Part shown: positions 1 to 8,675 of the stretch, piece after piece
Position numbering within the stretch: position 1 is the stretch's first letter
How the letters are laid out: every line of letters starts with the position of its first letter
Assembly: GCA_048772705.1 (NCBI GenBank)
Contig: JBLWGC010000104.1
Location: 930,001-994,000, forward strand
Direction of reading: 5' to 3'
DNA length: 64,000 bases
DNA from: Leidyana gryllorum EB-2025a
Lineage: Eukaryota; Apicomplexa
Translations under genes and position numbers: made by a program
Notes under the pieces: model-generated
Database searches by the model: none
Seen by the model: only the letters and a program-made list of their open reading frames with translations
What the model was told of the DNA's origin: nothing

Positions 1-1240
1 GGCGGTCTTCACCCCCTCATTCGAACAGCCCATTACACAGACTGGGTATGAGCAGAATGACTACGTCCGAGAGTGGTCGGGAGCAGACGTTCGTTGGCGA
101 GCTGCAGCTCTACCGTTTGGGGCTCGTCGGCCTGTGCCGAGTTCTGTAGGAGCCGAATTGAGAGACATGAATGCACAAGAGGCTGCATTGTCTGAAACGT
201 TCAAAATCAAAGAAGATAGATGGGCGTTGGACCCATTTGCGAACGGGATACGGAAGGCTGATTACTACAGAATGATGGGAGCGGCGAACCTGGGCTGCCA
301 GTTTCGTGTGCTCGAGCGTCTTGGATTATTAACAGCCTCGAATGACGCCAGTGTCACCGAGTGGTATGTACACGCGACCCCCGTAAAAGCAGTCGTTCGT
401 GACGGAGCTCGCGAAGAACGGTTCCACTGTAGGAGACCGAAAAGTTACACTTGGGGCGTGTTGAAGCGTGAGGCTATATACACTGAGTTCTCCGCCACGG
501 GGCCAAGCGAGGGAGCCCTCTTTGCCCCGCTGACTCGCTGGTACATGTTTGCCGCTGTAAACCATTTGGCTGTGCACCCTGAGGGCGACTTATTTGCCTG
601 CGCGGCAGACGCACCCACGATTGGACTTTACAGTCGCAGAATCGGCCATGCGCCCTGCCTAAGGGGCTATAGTAGTCCGTTACTCCTATTCGATGGCCAC
701 GCGGATTGTTGTTTCGCTGCCGCGTGGCATCCAGACGGATATCTCCTGGCGACAGGCGGAGATGACGAGGCCATCGCCATCTGGGATATACGGTGAGCGA
801 GAAGAGACTCGGCGAGAATCGGCTTGTTTCCAAATGAGACTTCAGGTTTCCGGCCGGTCCTGTGAAATATATGCCGACATACGCTACCGCTTGTCGATCT
901 CTGACGTTCACTGGTCAGGGAGATTTATTGATCAGTGGAGAGTCGGAAGACGCGGTTACCATGTAAGCTCACCCGCTCTGGACATTCGCAGTAATGCGTC
1001 GCTGACAGTTATGATGCGACAGAGGACTTCCGGCCTATTCAAACAATCCCTTTCCTCGGTCCTTGTACAGGTGTGGCGTTGGGAGACCAGGATTTAAGCC
1101 TCTTCATCGGTAGGTGGCTGAGGCCTGGTGCAGGCACGTGCACACAACACCTATGAATAGGCGTGTCGGGGAAAAACGGCCATGGCAGCCTGCTGGAGTA
1201 CCGCCGTCGCCTCAACAATATCAGGGATATACTCCAATGA
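1..1240 (+). CDS. WD40-repeat protein, C-terminal part (5' end outside window)
   Basis: The frame is open from the left edge, so the start lies outside the window. Proposed exons are 1-792, 846-962, 1009-1109 and 1161-1240, with introns of 53, 46 and 51 nt, all GT-AG. The second half is a WD40 propeller: 'WHPDGYLLATGGDD' followed by 'IAIWDIR', then a blade with 'GESEDAVTIYD'. The C-terminus 'HGSLLEYRRR' resembles the end of the fungal and plant C2A9.03-type WD-repeat proteins, as I recall that family, which supports the last exon. Function is unknown beyond a propeller scaffold. Exon 1 is long and may hide another small intron near 470-560. The last exon overlaps the frame of the next gene. 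Confidence 0.72.
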
Positions 1241-1710
1241 CACAGGCCGCGTGAGTTTCTCTTTCTCAATTCTCTCTGCCCCAAAAACGTCACTCGCTCA
1301 GTTACAGCCGCAGCGGCTTGGCAGGGCCACAGGGGCAGGTTCCAGGGTGGGCACCCAACCTGGGCGCCAACCTCTCAGCTCAGCAATACGCCCAGCGTCT
1401 TCGCGGCCACCAGCGGCAGGAAACGACCTTTGCTGGCATTCTCCCGAACCTCGTGGTGCTTGTCAGTATATCATTCGTTGCTGTGCTGGTGGGACTGCTC
1501 ATATGGATGCGACGGGTGCAAAGCCAACGGCACCGAGGTCGACGACGACGCAGTCGGTCTCGGCAACGGCCTTTTGACGAAGACCACCCGCGAGAGGTGT
1601 ATCGTCAACCACCTGACGATGCCCCATATGCTATTACCGGGTTCGTATACACCGACCCATCGCAACTTGGAGGAAGCGGAGGTGTTTTTAACGATCCTTT
1701 CCATCGATAG
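1153..1710 (+). CDS. Small single-pass membrane protein, unknown
   Basis: Two exons, 1153-1250 and 1302-1710, with a 51-nt GT-AG intron; 168 residues if the first ATG is used. A later ATG at 1237 overlaps the stop of the WD40 gene as ATGA and would give 140 residues. The N-terminal part is Pro/Gln/Tyr rich ('PPSPQQYQGYTP'). One strong transmembrane segment follows ('LVVLVSISFVAVLVGLLIWM'), then a run of arginines and a polar tail. This looks like a single-span protein with a basic cytosolic side. I do not recognise a family. The coding region overlaps the WD40 last exon at its start and the 3' end of Prp18 on the other strand at its end. Confidence 0.6.
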
Positions 1711-2860
1711 TGGCGATTGATACCATCAACGACGGATCTGTTGGATACCAACGTTGACAGAGAGTCAAAAGTCTCTTTATCATCTGAACAGTAGAACAGG
1801 ATTTCAGAGGCAAAAAGGAAATGAAATGGGCTCACCTGAATATATTTACGAGTGGTCTCGTCATTCAGGATATGAGCGATCTCGGACGAGAAGATTTTTG
1901 ATCGTCCCACTCTCTCGTGAATTCCAACCATAGTGACTCCCATGGGCCAGGCTGCATTACCGATAGCCAACTCAATGTATTTGTCGTGAGCTTTCAGATA
2001 ATTCCGATTAATACAACAATCCACAATGGAACCCAATTTCTCTCCTACGTCGGGCTCCAAGCGGCTCTCTTTGATCTTTCGTAAGAGAGGCTTCAAGTCT
2101 TTCCTTGTCTGTCTAAATGTCGCAGTAACGCCTCGTCCTTCCAAACTGTTCTTTTCGCTCTCCGAACGGGCTTCCAAGTCTTTGTCCCACCGATAGAGAC
2201 ATCGACGAATGAACAACCGAATCTTCTCCTCATTACTCGCATCGTCTGGGATCGCCATGACATCACCCGAATCCTGCTCCACCCTGAGCCTCTCCTCTCT
2301 GTCGGCCGCACTCTCCTCCTTCTCATTGCCTTCACTCTCAATTTTCTGGTGCGACGGCTCAGAGACACTGGTCTCCGCGGCAACGGGAGAATCGTGATGC
2401 TCGAGTTCGCCGCCTGTTTTCAACCTTTTCGCTTCCGGCGGAGCTGACGAGCCCGCATCAGCGTCGCTTGCACCGTGAAAGCGCTTATTAGACTTCGATT
2501 CATCGACTTCCAGCGTCTGTTGACTTTCCGCGTTCTGCTCGCCCTGTGGTGGTCGGGAGGAAGTTTCCGATCTTCCTTTCTGGCCCACTGCTCTTTTCTG
2601 CGTCTCAAAATGTTCCGCTAACGCAGCCAGGCGTCTCGCTTCCGCTTCCTTCTCTTTAGTCAGACGGGAGTCAGAAGATGTATCCGGGGACGCCGCCTTC
2701 TCAGAAATCAACTTGGAGCGAGCGACCCACGGGGTCTCCTCCGATTCGGTGGCTGCAGGAATCCCGTGTTTGAGGCTGATAAGGGAGGGTGCGCGCTCAT
2801 ACCTTTTTGTAGAGAGGATTTCTTGCTCGAGATGAGTGCTTTGAATGCGTTCATAGACAT
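1688..2860 (-). CDS. PRP18: Pre-mRNA splicing factor Prp18
   Basis: Prp18 acts in the second catalytic step of splicing, with Slu7, in the U5/tri-snRNP environment. Exons (minus) are 2803-2860, 1836-2752 and 1688-1783, with introns of 50 and 52 nt. Exon 1 encodes a typical short start (MSMNAFKALIS) joined to 'ATESEETPW'. The middle is charged and disordered. The C-terminal Prp18 fold is clear: 'NEEKIRLFIRRCLYRWD', 'RQTRKDLKPLLRKI', 'RNYLKAHDKYIELAIGNAAW' and 'HILNDETTRKYIQ', finishing with 'MIKRLLTLCQRWYP' after the last intron. A start at the larger open frame (2969) would ignore the well-formed first intron. The stop lies 23 nt inside the convergent neighbour. Divergent from VDAC. Confidence 0.9.
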
Positions 2861-2910
2861 GTTGGCTGTTTGAAAAGGCGTAGGGATTCGAATTTTTGGA
2901 GCGACACGGG
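2861..2910. promoter_or_regulatory. 50-nt divergent promoter region between Prp18 and VDAC
   Basis: Only 50 nt separate the two start codons, so both core promoters and both 5' leaders must fit here or overlap the opposing coding region. No TATA box is obvious. Confidence 0.5.
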
Positions 2911-3965
2911 ATGGTACTTCTCAAAGATATCACTAGCCAAGCTGACGGGCTCTTGAACCGGGGTTTCATTCATGACAAGCCTTGGGCCTTCGAGATCAAA
3001 CATCGTCTGGACAACCCGGTACGACATCTACTCGTCTTCTTGCCCGTCATCACCAAAATGAACAGACATTTGTTGAAACTGCATCGTTGAACCCAGCTGG
3101 GGCGTTGGCTTGCCAATCATCTGCGACTATCAAATTGCCCGAGGGCGCCACATTGTCTGGTTCTTTGGGACTTGATGGCACCGCCGTCATCAACGCAATG
3201 TACCCTCTCCGACCCTTCAACGGACTATTCGTAACTGTTCGGGGTCAACACAAAATCAACACTAAAACGCCCGGTCTTGATGTGACAGCGGAGTACAAAC
3301 AATCCCCGGTGCATGCCAAACTCAACATATCTCCTCTCACCAAAAGCTGGACACTCAGTACTTCCGCCTGCTTCAAACCCCCTCTTGCCAATGAAGTCGC
3401 GGCCTCCGACCGCATTGCGGTCGCGGCTGATGTCTCCGGGACAATCGATGCGGCTGACACCAAGGTGACCTGGGGTGCCTCATACACTCATCCGGTGAAG
3501 GATCACGCCATCGTCGGTGCTTTCAAAGTGTAGGTCACAGTTGATGAGCACTAATCTCAATACTCGCGCTCCTTCTCAGGTCGCCCAACGGAGCATCGCC
3601 ATTCGGAAAGGTGGCCGTAAGCGTCGCGGCTAAGGCCCCAAAGGCTGTTGGGTCTGAACTGGCTGCTGAGTATGCTTATATCCCCAAGGAGGATCGTTCC
3701 GAAATCTCTATCGGAGCATCCTGGTTCTTGGATCCTGCGACAAAGCTGACCTCCCTCAAGGCCAAACTCGACCATGAAGGACGAGTCGCTGCGGTCATGT
3801 CCCACAAAGTATCTGATGCTGTTTCTCTGAGCGTCGGCGCCCAGGTATGTCCAATCGAAGCTCCTCTGTCATAATCTTTCGCTTCAGTTCGACGCTACGT
3901 CCAAGGTAGCTGCGCCAGAGAAAGCTGCGCCAAAGTTCGGAATCAAACTTAACTTTTTCGCCTGA
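2911..3965 (+). CDS. VDAC: Mitochondrial outer-membrane porin (VDAC)
   Basis: A voltage-dependent anion channel of the Porin_3 family, which passes metabolites and nucleotides across the mitochondrial outer membrane. Exons are 2911-3018, 3066-3529, 3580-3844 and 3888-3965; introns are 47, 50 and 43 nt; 304 residues, a little longer than usual. It begins 'MVLLKDITSQADGLLNRGF', matching the N-terminal helix region of VDACs. Alternating polar and hydrophobic strands follow throughout ('ISIGASWFLDPATKLTSLKA', 'DAVSLSVGAQFDATSKV'). It ends with a typical last strand ('KFGIKLNFFA'). No TATA or long leader is visible upstream because Prp18 starts 50 nt away. The exon phases join cleanly in all three places. 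Confidence 0.88.
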
Positions 3966-4090
3966 AACCATTTAGAGAAAAGTCCATAGCTCCAATAATA
4001 TTGTTCTCACAAAAGGGGAAATCCACATCAGTGGAGAGACCCCCGCATCGACATCAAAAGCCCCATTTCCCCTTCTAACTACTCTTCATC

Positions 4091-5117
4091 TCAATAACAC
4101 TGGCGTGGGACCAGGTAGATTACAAGTATGCACGCCACAATCATTGATGGCAGACCAATTCGCGCCAGAGCTTGAGCTTTGTCGTACCATCTAAATCACA
4201 AACTTAGACAGCCACACATAAATCCTCGCTTACGTCGGCTTTTGGTCAGAGTCTTTTTGAAATAGTACACCCAATGCGAACCCGCCGATGAATCCGCCTA
4301 GATGTCCTCTCCAGTCCACATGCGAACTTGGTGATATTGACACAATCAAAGAGATCAGGACAAAGAATCTGGTGTCCGAATAGAGAACGTAGTGTCGTAA
4401 ATGCTACATCCCATCGATGCCTTACGTGATGTTGAAGATCACTTGATCTTTTCGGTCGATTACGTGCCATGTCAGGGCAATGGCCGCCATTTGCACACCT
4501 ATCAACCCGAAACCTGCGGTTGACGCTCCCACCGACGATTTGCAGAAAGCCCAAGCCACCGATAAGCAATTTCCACACAAACCCGCCAATAGATAGAGGC
4601 AGACGAACTTCTTCAATCCGAAGTCCCTTTCGATGGGTAAGCCCATTCTAATTTGGAAGAAAACGTTGAACTGTTGGGATGATGAACATTCATCATGAAC
4701 CAAATGCCACTCCCCACCAGAATGTGCCACATGTTGGCGTGTAATAGTAGAGGGGTTATAAAACGCCACACCTGCCCGTGTTTGATGTCTGGGCCATATG
4801 AAGCACCAAGTTTGTTCAGCGTGGGCCTGCAATGGAGAAAAGACTGCCTCGACACACAAGATAGTGTACGATTGGACTCACATAGTTGGAGCTAATGCAT
4901 AGCTACCGAGAACCAATGAGAAGATGAAACATACGACTTGAACCACAGATATCCAAACAATGAATGAATGCCAGTGGAAGCCCGGAAAGAAGAGATCTAT
5001 GCATCGAGGCTCGCGTTGCTGTGCAGAATCCGAGATGGGAATAGATATACTCCCGCCTCGATTGAGGTTATTGGAGGTGGACTGGGAGAATTCGCCTAGT
5101 GTGTGCACGTTCGCCAT
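4091..5117 (-). CDS. Rhomboid family intramembrane serine protease
   Basis: Rhomboids cleave transmembrane substrates inside the bilayer; in apicomplexans they shed surface adhesins, which is context rather than proof here. Exons (minus) are 4882-5117, 4718-4826, 4426-4670, 4234-4368 and 4091-4190; 274 residues. Visible hallmarks are 'WRFITPLLLHANMWHILFN' (oxyanion region of TM2 and adjoining loop), the catalytic serine motif 'GASTAGFGL', and the catalytic histidine in 'DWRGHLGGFIGGFALG'. The N-terminal cytosolic tail is about 40 residues, then 'WISVVQVVCFIFSLVLGSY'. A final hydrophobic helix ('MIVACILVIYLV') precedes the stop. Splice phases all fit. A 33-codon ORF lies directly upstream and overlaps the ATG as TGATG. 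Confidence 0.85.
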
Positions 5118-5218
5118 CAAATTTCCATCTTTTTCACACGCAGCTTTGAGGAGACAACAGAGGGTTCGTCAGCAATGAAGTAAGCCCATAACACCGGAGT
5201 TCTGCTCAGTAGACTCAT
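5117..5218 (-). other. Upstream ORF overlapping the rhomboid start (TGATG)
   Basis: A 33-codon ORF starts with ATG at 5218 and ends with TGA, whose final A is the A of the rhomboid ATG. Its peptide (begins MSLLSRTPVLWAY) shows no known domain. It could damp translation or support termination-reinitiation if it lies in the mRNA leader. If the leader starts downstream of it or is spliced, it has no role. Confidence 0.35.
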
Positions 5219-5241
5219 GGTCGCTATCTATCACCAAAAGC

Positions 5242-5919
5242 CTACCTAGAATCCAACATGAAGTAGGACTTGGCCACATAGACTGGAGGGTCGGTCTCCA
5301 CACGGCGCCACTGCATGCCCGGTTTGAGCCAACTCACTTTCCTTGATATCTCACCACATCGACTATCTGGCGAAATGGAAAAGCGTTCCATATAGCCCCC
5401 TTCTTGCCAGCCCGGCATCTAACAGCAAAACATCTGCGAGACTCCATCTAGTTACTCACTTATCTGTAACAGGCCCCGTGAAGTTCGCTACCGCTCCTAG
5501 CTGCCACCGATCAACGTTTCCGTTAACGTTATCAACAATTTTCCATTGGGCCAGGGCCTGACGCTTCTGACCCATAATGAGGTAGCCGTAATCGGATCTG
5601 CTCGTTGTCCCAGTTTCGGGATCAGTGCAGACGGATTCGAAGACCCAGTCGCCATTGAAGAAGAGGTTAACAAGCTCCGATGCTCCAGCTGCAGCACGAG
5701 ACATCCATTCGCCCCAGCAAATCTCGACTCACGTATTTTGGCAACAATCACACCCTTTCCATTCAACATTCCGTGCGGAACGTGCTCGGGTAATTGAGCC
5801 ATCTCGTATATGGAGCCCAACCTATGGGGGTCCATGCGAGACAAATGCTGGACGCTACTCGACACGGCTGACATTGCGCCGCAAACGGATAGCAACACCG
5901 GCACGGCGTGCCACTTCAT
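5242..5919 (-). CDS. Small secreted or lumenal protein, unknown
   Basis: Starts 'MKWHAVPVLLSVCGAMSAV', a good signal peptide, 28 nt after the VAMP stop on the same strand. Exon 1 is 5733-5919 and exon 2 begins at 5688 (44-nt intron). The last exon most likely runs 5242-5418 and encodes 'ERFSISPDSRCGEISRKVSW' and 'WRRVETDPPVYVAKSYFMLD'. The junction between exons 2 and 3 is uncertain. An intron from 5470 to 5419 keeps phase but has a weak GTTACA donor, while a better GTGAGT donor at 5459 gives a less protein-like frame. Predicted length is about 193 residues. The pattern of Trp, Tyr and Gly suggests a small beta-rich domain. No family is recognised. Confidence 0.55.
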
Positions 5920-5947
5920 CGTTTGGGCCAGCACACGTGTGTGTGGA

Positions 5948-6998
5948 TTAGTGGAATACTGCGAACGGAAACCCAAACTCGACAGATGTGATGACAGTGC
6001 CCAAAGCGATTGCTGCACCAGAGAGGCAGAGCATCAGCTTCTTCTGCCGCCACCACATCATGCGTTGTAGCTGATGTGCTTGTCTACGGAACTCGTACGT
6101 GTTGGCGCTGATAGACCCAGCACGATCCACCAACAGGTCAATTTTCTCCCCACGGGCGATTAACCGATCTATTGAGGTAGATAGTGACCGGGATCGTAAG
6201 GAGAAGTCGGTGGGCATACCAATGTTTTCGACCATGACATTCTGAATCGCATCAATCTCTTGTCGAACCCGTTGCATCTCGGGAGGGACAGAAGTAACGT
6301 CTTCCACGCCGTTCGCTATGTGGTCATTGTAGGTGTGCTGCGGCAACGCGTTATGGGGTGGCTCAAAGCGGTTGCGTGGGAAGAGGCGGATTTTAGGATG
6401 ATTACTTGCAGCTTCCATCAACAAAGGTCAAGGGTGCTTTACTCACCATTAGGGACTGCATTTTGGGGGCAAAGTCGTCGGTGTAGGCCAGCGCAACCAC
6501 TCTTTGAGGCATGTCAAGACCATACTTTTGAAGAAAAGCTCGACGGAAGTCTTCGAGGAATCTGTAGGGTATTTTCACACCCGCCGCTCGATCAGCCATA
6601 ACCATGAAGCGTAGCAGTTGATCTCCTGCAGCATTGCCATTCTGCTCGAGACAATGAAAAACATGGCTGTGAGTGATAAGCAATTTGAGGTTCACACGTT
6701 GGTCATAGTCCCCACCGTCTATAAAGAAAGATGGACTATATAATGGAGCAAAGGCCTTACTGACCTGTCATACATATAAGAGATCATTGCCACACCCTGG
6801 GACGGGCTCTTGCCGCGACGCAAATTTGCATCATCTTCAGTTGAGAGCTTGGCCAGGAGCATTCGGGTAACTGTGGCAAAGTTTCCGGCCGATTCGGACC
6901 ATTCTGCCAATACAGTGGCACCTGTGGTAGAGTCGTTACGGTCGGGACAGGTCAATCAGTCTGTTACCACGAGCTAGGAGGCAATATATGAGCGACAT
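5948..6998 (-). CDS. VAMP7-like longin R-SNARE
   Basis: An R-SNARE for fusion at endolysosomal or secretory membranes. Exons (minus) are 6968-6998, 6765-6921, 6443-6735 and 5948-6411; 314 residues. The longin domain is recognisable from 'MSLIYCLLARGATVLAEW' through 'MLLAKLS' and 'KLLITHSHVFHCLE'. The SNARE motif is 'MQRVRQEIDAIQNVMVENI', continuing to 'RGEKIDLLVDRAG', with the central arginine expected at 'LIARGEKI' or just before. It ends with a tail anchor ('LMLCLSGAAIALGTVITSV'). A proline-rich insert of about 50 residues between longin and SNARE domains is unusual. Introns 2 and 3 are only 29 and 31 nt, by far the shortest here; both are needed to keep the frame. The start is 73 nt from the divergent gene at 7072. 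Confidence 0.8.
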
Positions 6999-7071
6999 AC
7001 AATTTTTGGACGCACGTGCGTGCTTGTATCGATCTAGCTACACACCCAGTTATATTGGCGCAGTCTTTGAG

Positions 7072-7848
7072 ATGAGAGCGGAACAAAAGCGTAGTTCAGC
7101 CAGATCCAAATATGGAGCAGTGAATGCCGCTAGCAAAGCCCTAGCTAAGTAGGTGGTCGAGCTGTTTGAGTCCCGTACTAGTTTTTCCCCCTTCAGAACG
7201 GCAGAGGCGACCAAAAGAGCTTTAACAGCTATCAACCCTGTAGAGAGCGATGGACGTCCTGCAGGCTTGCCAGCTGGTATTCCCATCGAAGCCGCAGAAG
7301 CTTTTTTCAGCAGCTCGCTCAAGGTCCAGCGAGACCTGATGGCGGAAGCCTCAAAACCAAATCGTATTAGTGTTGCCGCTAGACGTGAGTTTGAGTGATA
7401 GACATGGTGTATGGTTCACAACATGGGAGTTGAGGAGCGGAATACACCACGTCTCGACATCCAACACCTTGCGCTATGACTTTGACACGTGCCAGTGTCG
7501 GCTGGCGTGTGTGTCCTGGGGTGTGTGTATGTGTGGAGGCAGTGTGTGAGTGTGCGTGTCCTACCCTGTTTCCCGTGTGTCATGACACTAGCCAGTCTGT
7601 GATCCATCTTTTGCCTTTCAGCGCATTTGCGTAGTGCTGCAATCAAACGCGGAGGAGGAACCCTCTGTTTATGCAAGGAGATGCGTCATTGCCCGTTGGT
7701 GGCATCAGAAGACCCAGCGGACGACCCAAACTTTGACGGCTTGACCTTCCAATTTTACCCCACCGATCAAGGTTGGTGGCAGATGAGAGACACGTGTTTG
7801 CAGTTGGCACGGATGAGTGGACTGGAGACCGAAGCTGTCGAGTTATAG
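7072..7848 (+). CDS. Unknown protein, 163 residues
   Basis: Exons are 7072-7148, 7197-7384 and 7622-7848; introns are 48 nt and an unusually long 237 nt that contains a (GT)n-rich tract near 7507-7560. The N-terminal half is helical and Ala/Lys rich (starts MRAEQKRSSARSKYG). The C-terminal part has clustered cysteines ('GTLCLCKEMRHCPL') and a compact 'FQFYPTDQGWWQMRDTCLQL' segment. No domain is recognised. Codon phase is kept through both introns and the frame ends at a TAG, so it looks real. It shares a short bidirectional promoter with the VAMP-like gene. Confidence 0.6.
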
Positions 7849-7914
7849 ACAGGGCTTTTTTTTATCCAGTTGATTGATACTAAACGAGCCTGTCTGTTGT
7901 CTAAACAAAGAAAG

Positions 7915-8675
7915 ATGACTAGAACCACCACTGCTTCGCCTAGCTGGAAGTGTCGTCAGCCGACTTCGAAAAGTCAGCGGCCAGGCCGAAATGTTGGACT
8001 GTCTGATCTACGGTGGGCGCGCGACTCGAATGAGGCGACGTACGGTGCCCCCTTTAAGCCGATGTCAAGCGGGACTTCCCGCTCTAGTTCTCGGTCCTTG
8101 GGCGAAACTACCGCGAGGTCACAGACGACCAACAGTAGCCGGAACACTCATAGGCCTTCCCATAAAGAATTCGGTCGGTGTGACTTGCCTGACGGCCGAT
8201 GGTATTTGGGGTATCGGCGCGATGGTGTGCCACACGGTCGTGGCATGGTCGTAAGCAAAGAAGGTGGGTGCCAGTTGGTACCTTTCATGTTGCTGCGAGT
8301 ACCCAATTGTTGTTGCTGCTATGTGTGGGAGAGACCCTTCGAACTGTTTCTGGTTGCTTTGCTCGTCTTTAAGTGCTGCTCGCAGTTGTTAATGTATGCG
8401 GACCTCGTGAACGATACCTTTACTGTCTCTGTGCGTCAGGCGAGTGCCGATACGGCGTGTGGCACGGTGGCGTGAACCTGTATTGGGTGTCGCGCAGTGA
8501 ACACTTGTATGATCCAGAGTCGAACTTGGACATCTGGTTCAAGCATAGCAACGAGTACTGCGCTATGTCTTTCGAGTCAAACTTGGTTGAGATAGCAATG
8601 GAGCTGGGGTCGGGTTATGGAGATGACCCGTACCATCGTGCCCTCGATTTCGGCTCGCGTGCCTCGAGCTTGTAG
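7915..8675 (+). CDS. MORN-like repeat protein, unknown
   Basis: Two exons, 7915-8263 and 8440-8675, with a 176-nt intron; 194 residues. The first 80 residues are Ser/Thr/Arg rich and look disordered. The junction of the two exons reconstitutes a MORN-like pair: 'LPDGRWYLGYRRDGVPHGRG' followed by 'CRYGVWHGGV'. MORN motifs bind lipids or serve as cytoskeletal scaffolds, and in alveolates they mark pellicle and cell-division structures. With only one or two imperfect copies the assignment is tentative. The C-terminal 60 residues (Asp/Trp/His rich) match nothing I know. Confidence 0.55.

Noticed and set aside
2860-2969. Longer Prp18 N-terminus in the uninterrupted frame
   Set aside because: The 50-nt intron at 2753-2802 gives a typical Prp18 start, and the longer frame would run into the VDAC coding region.
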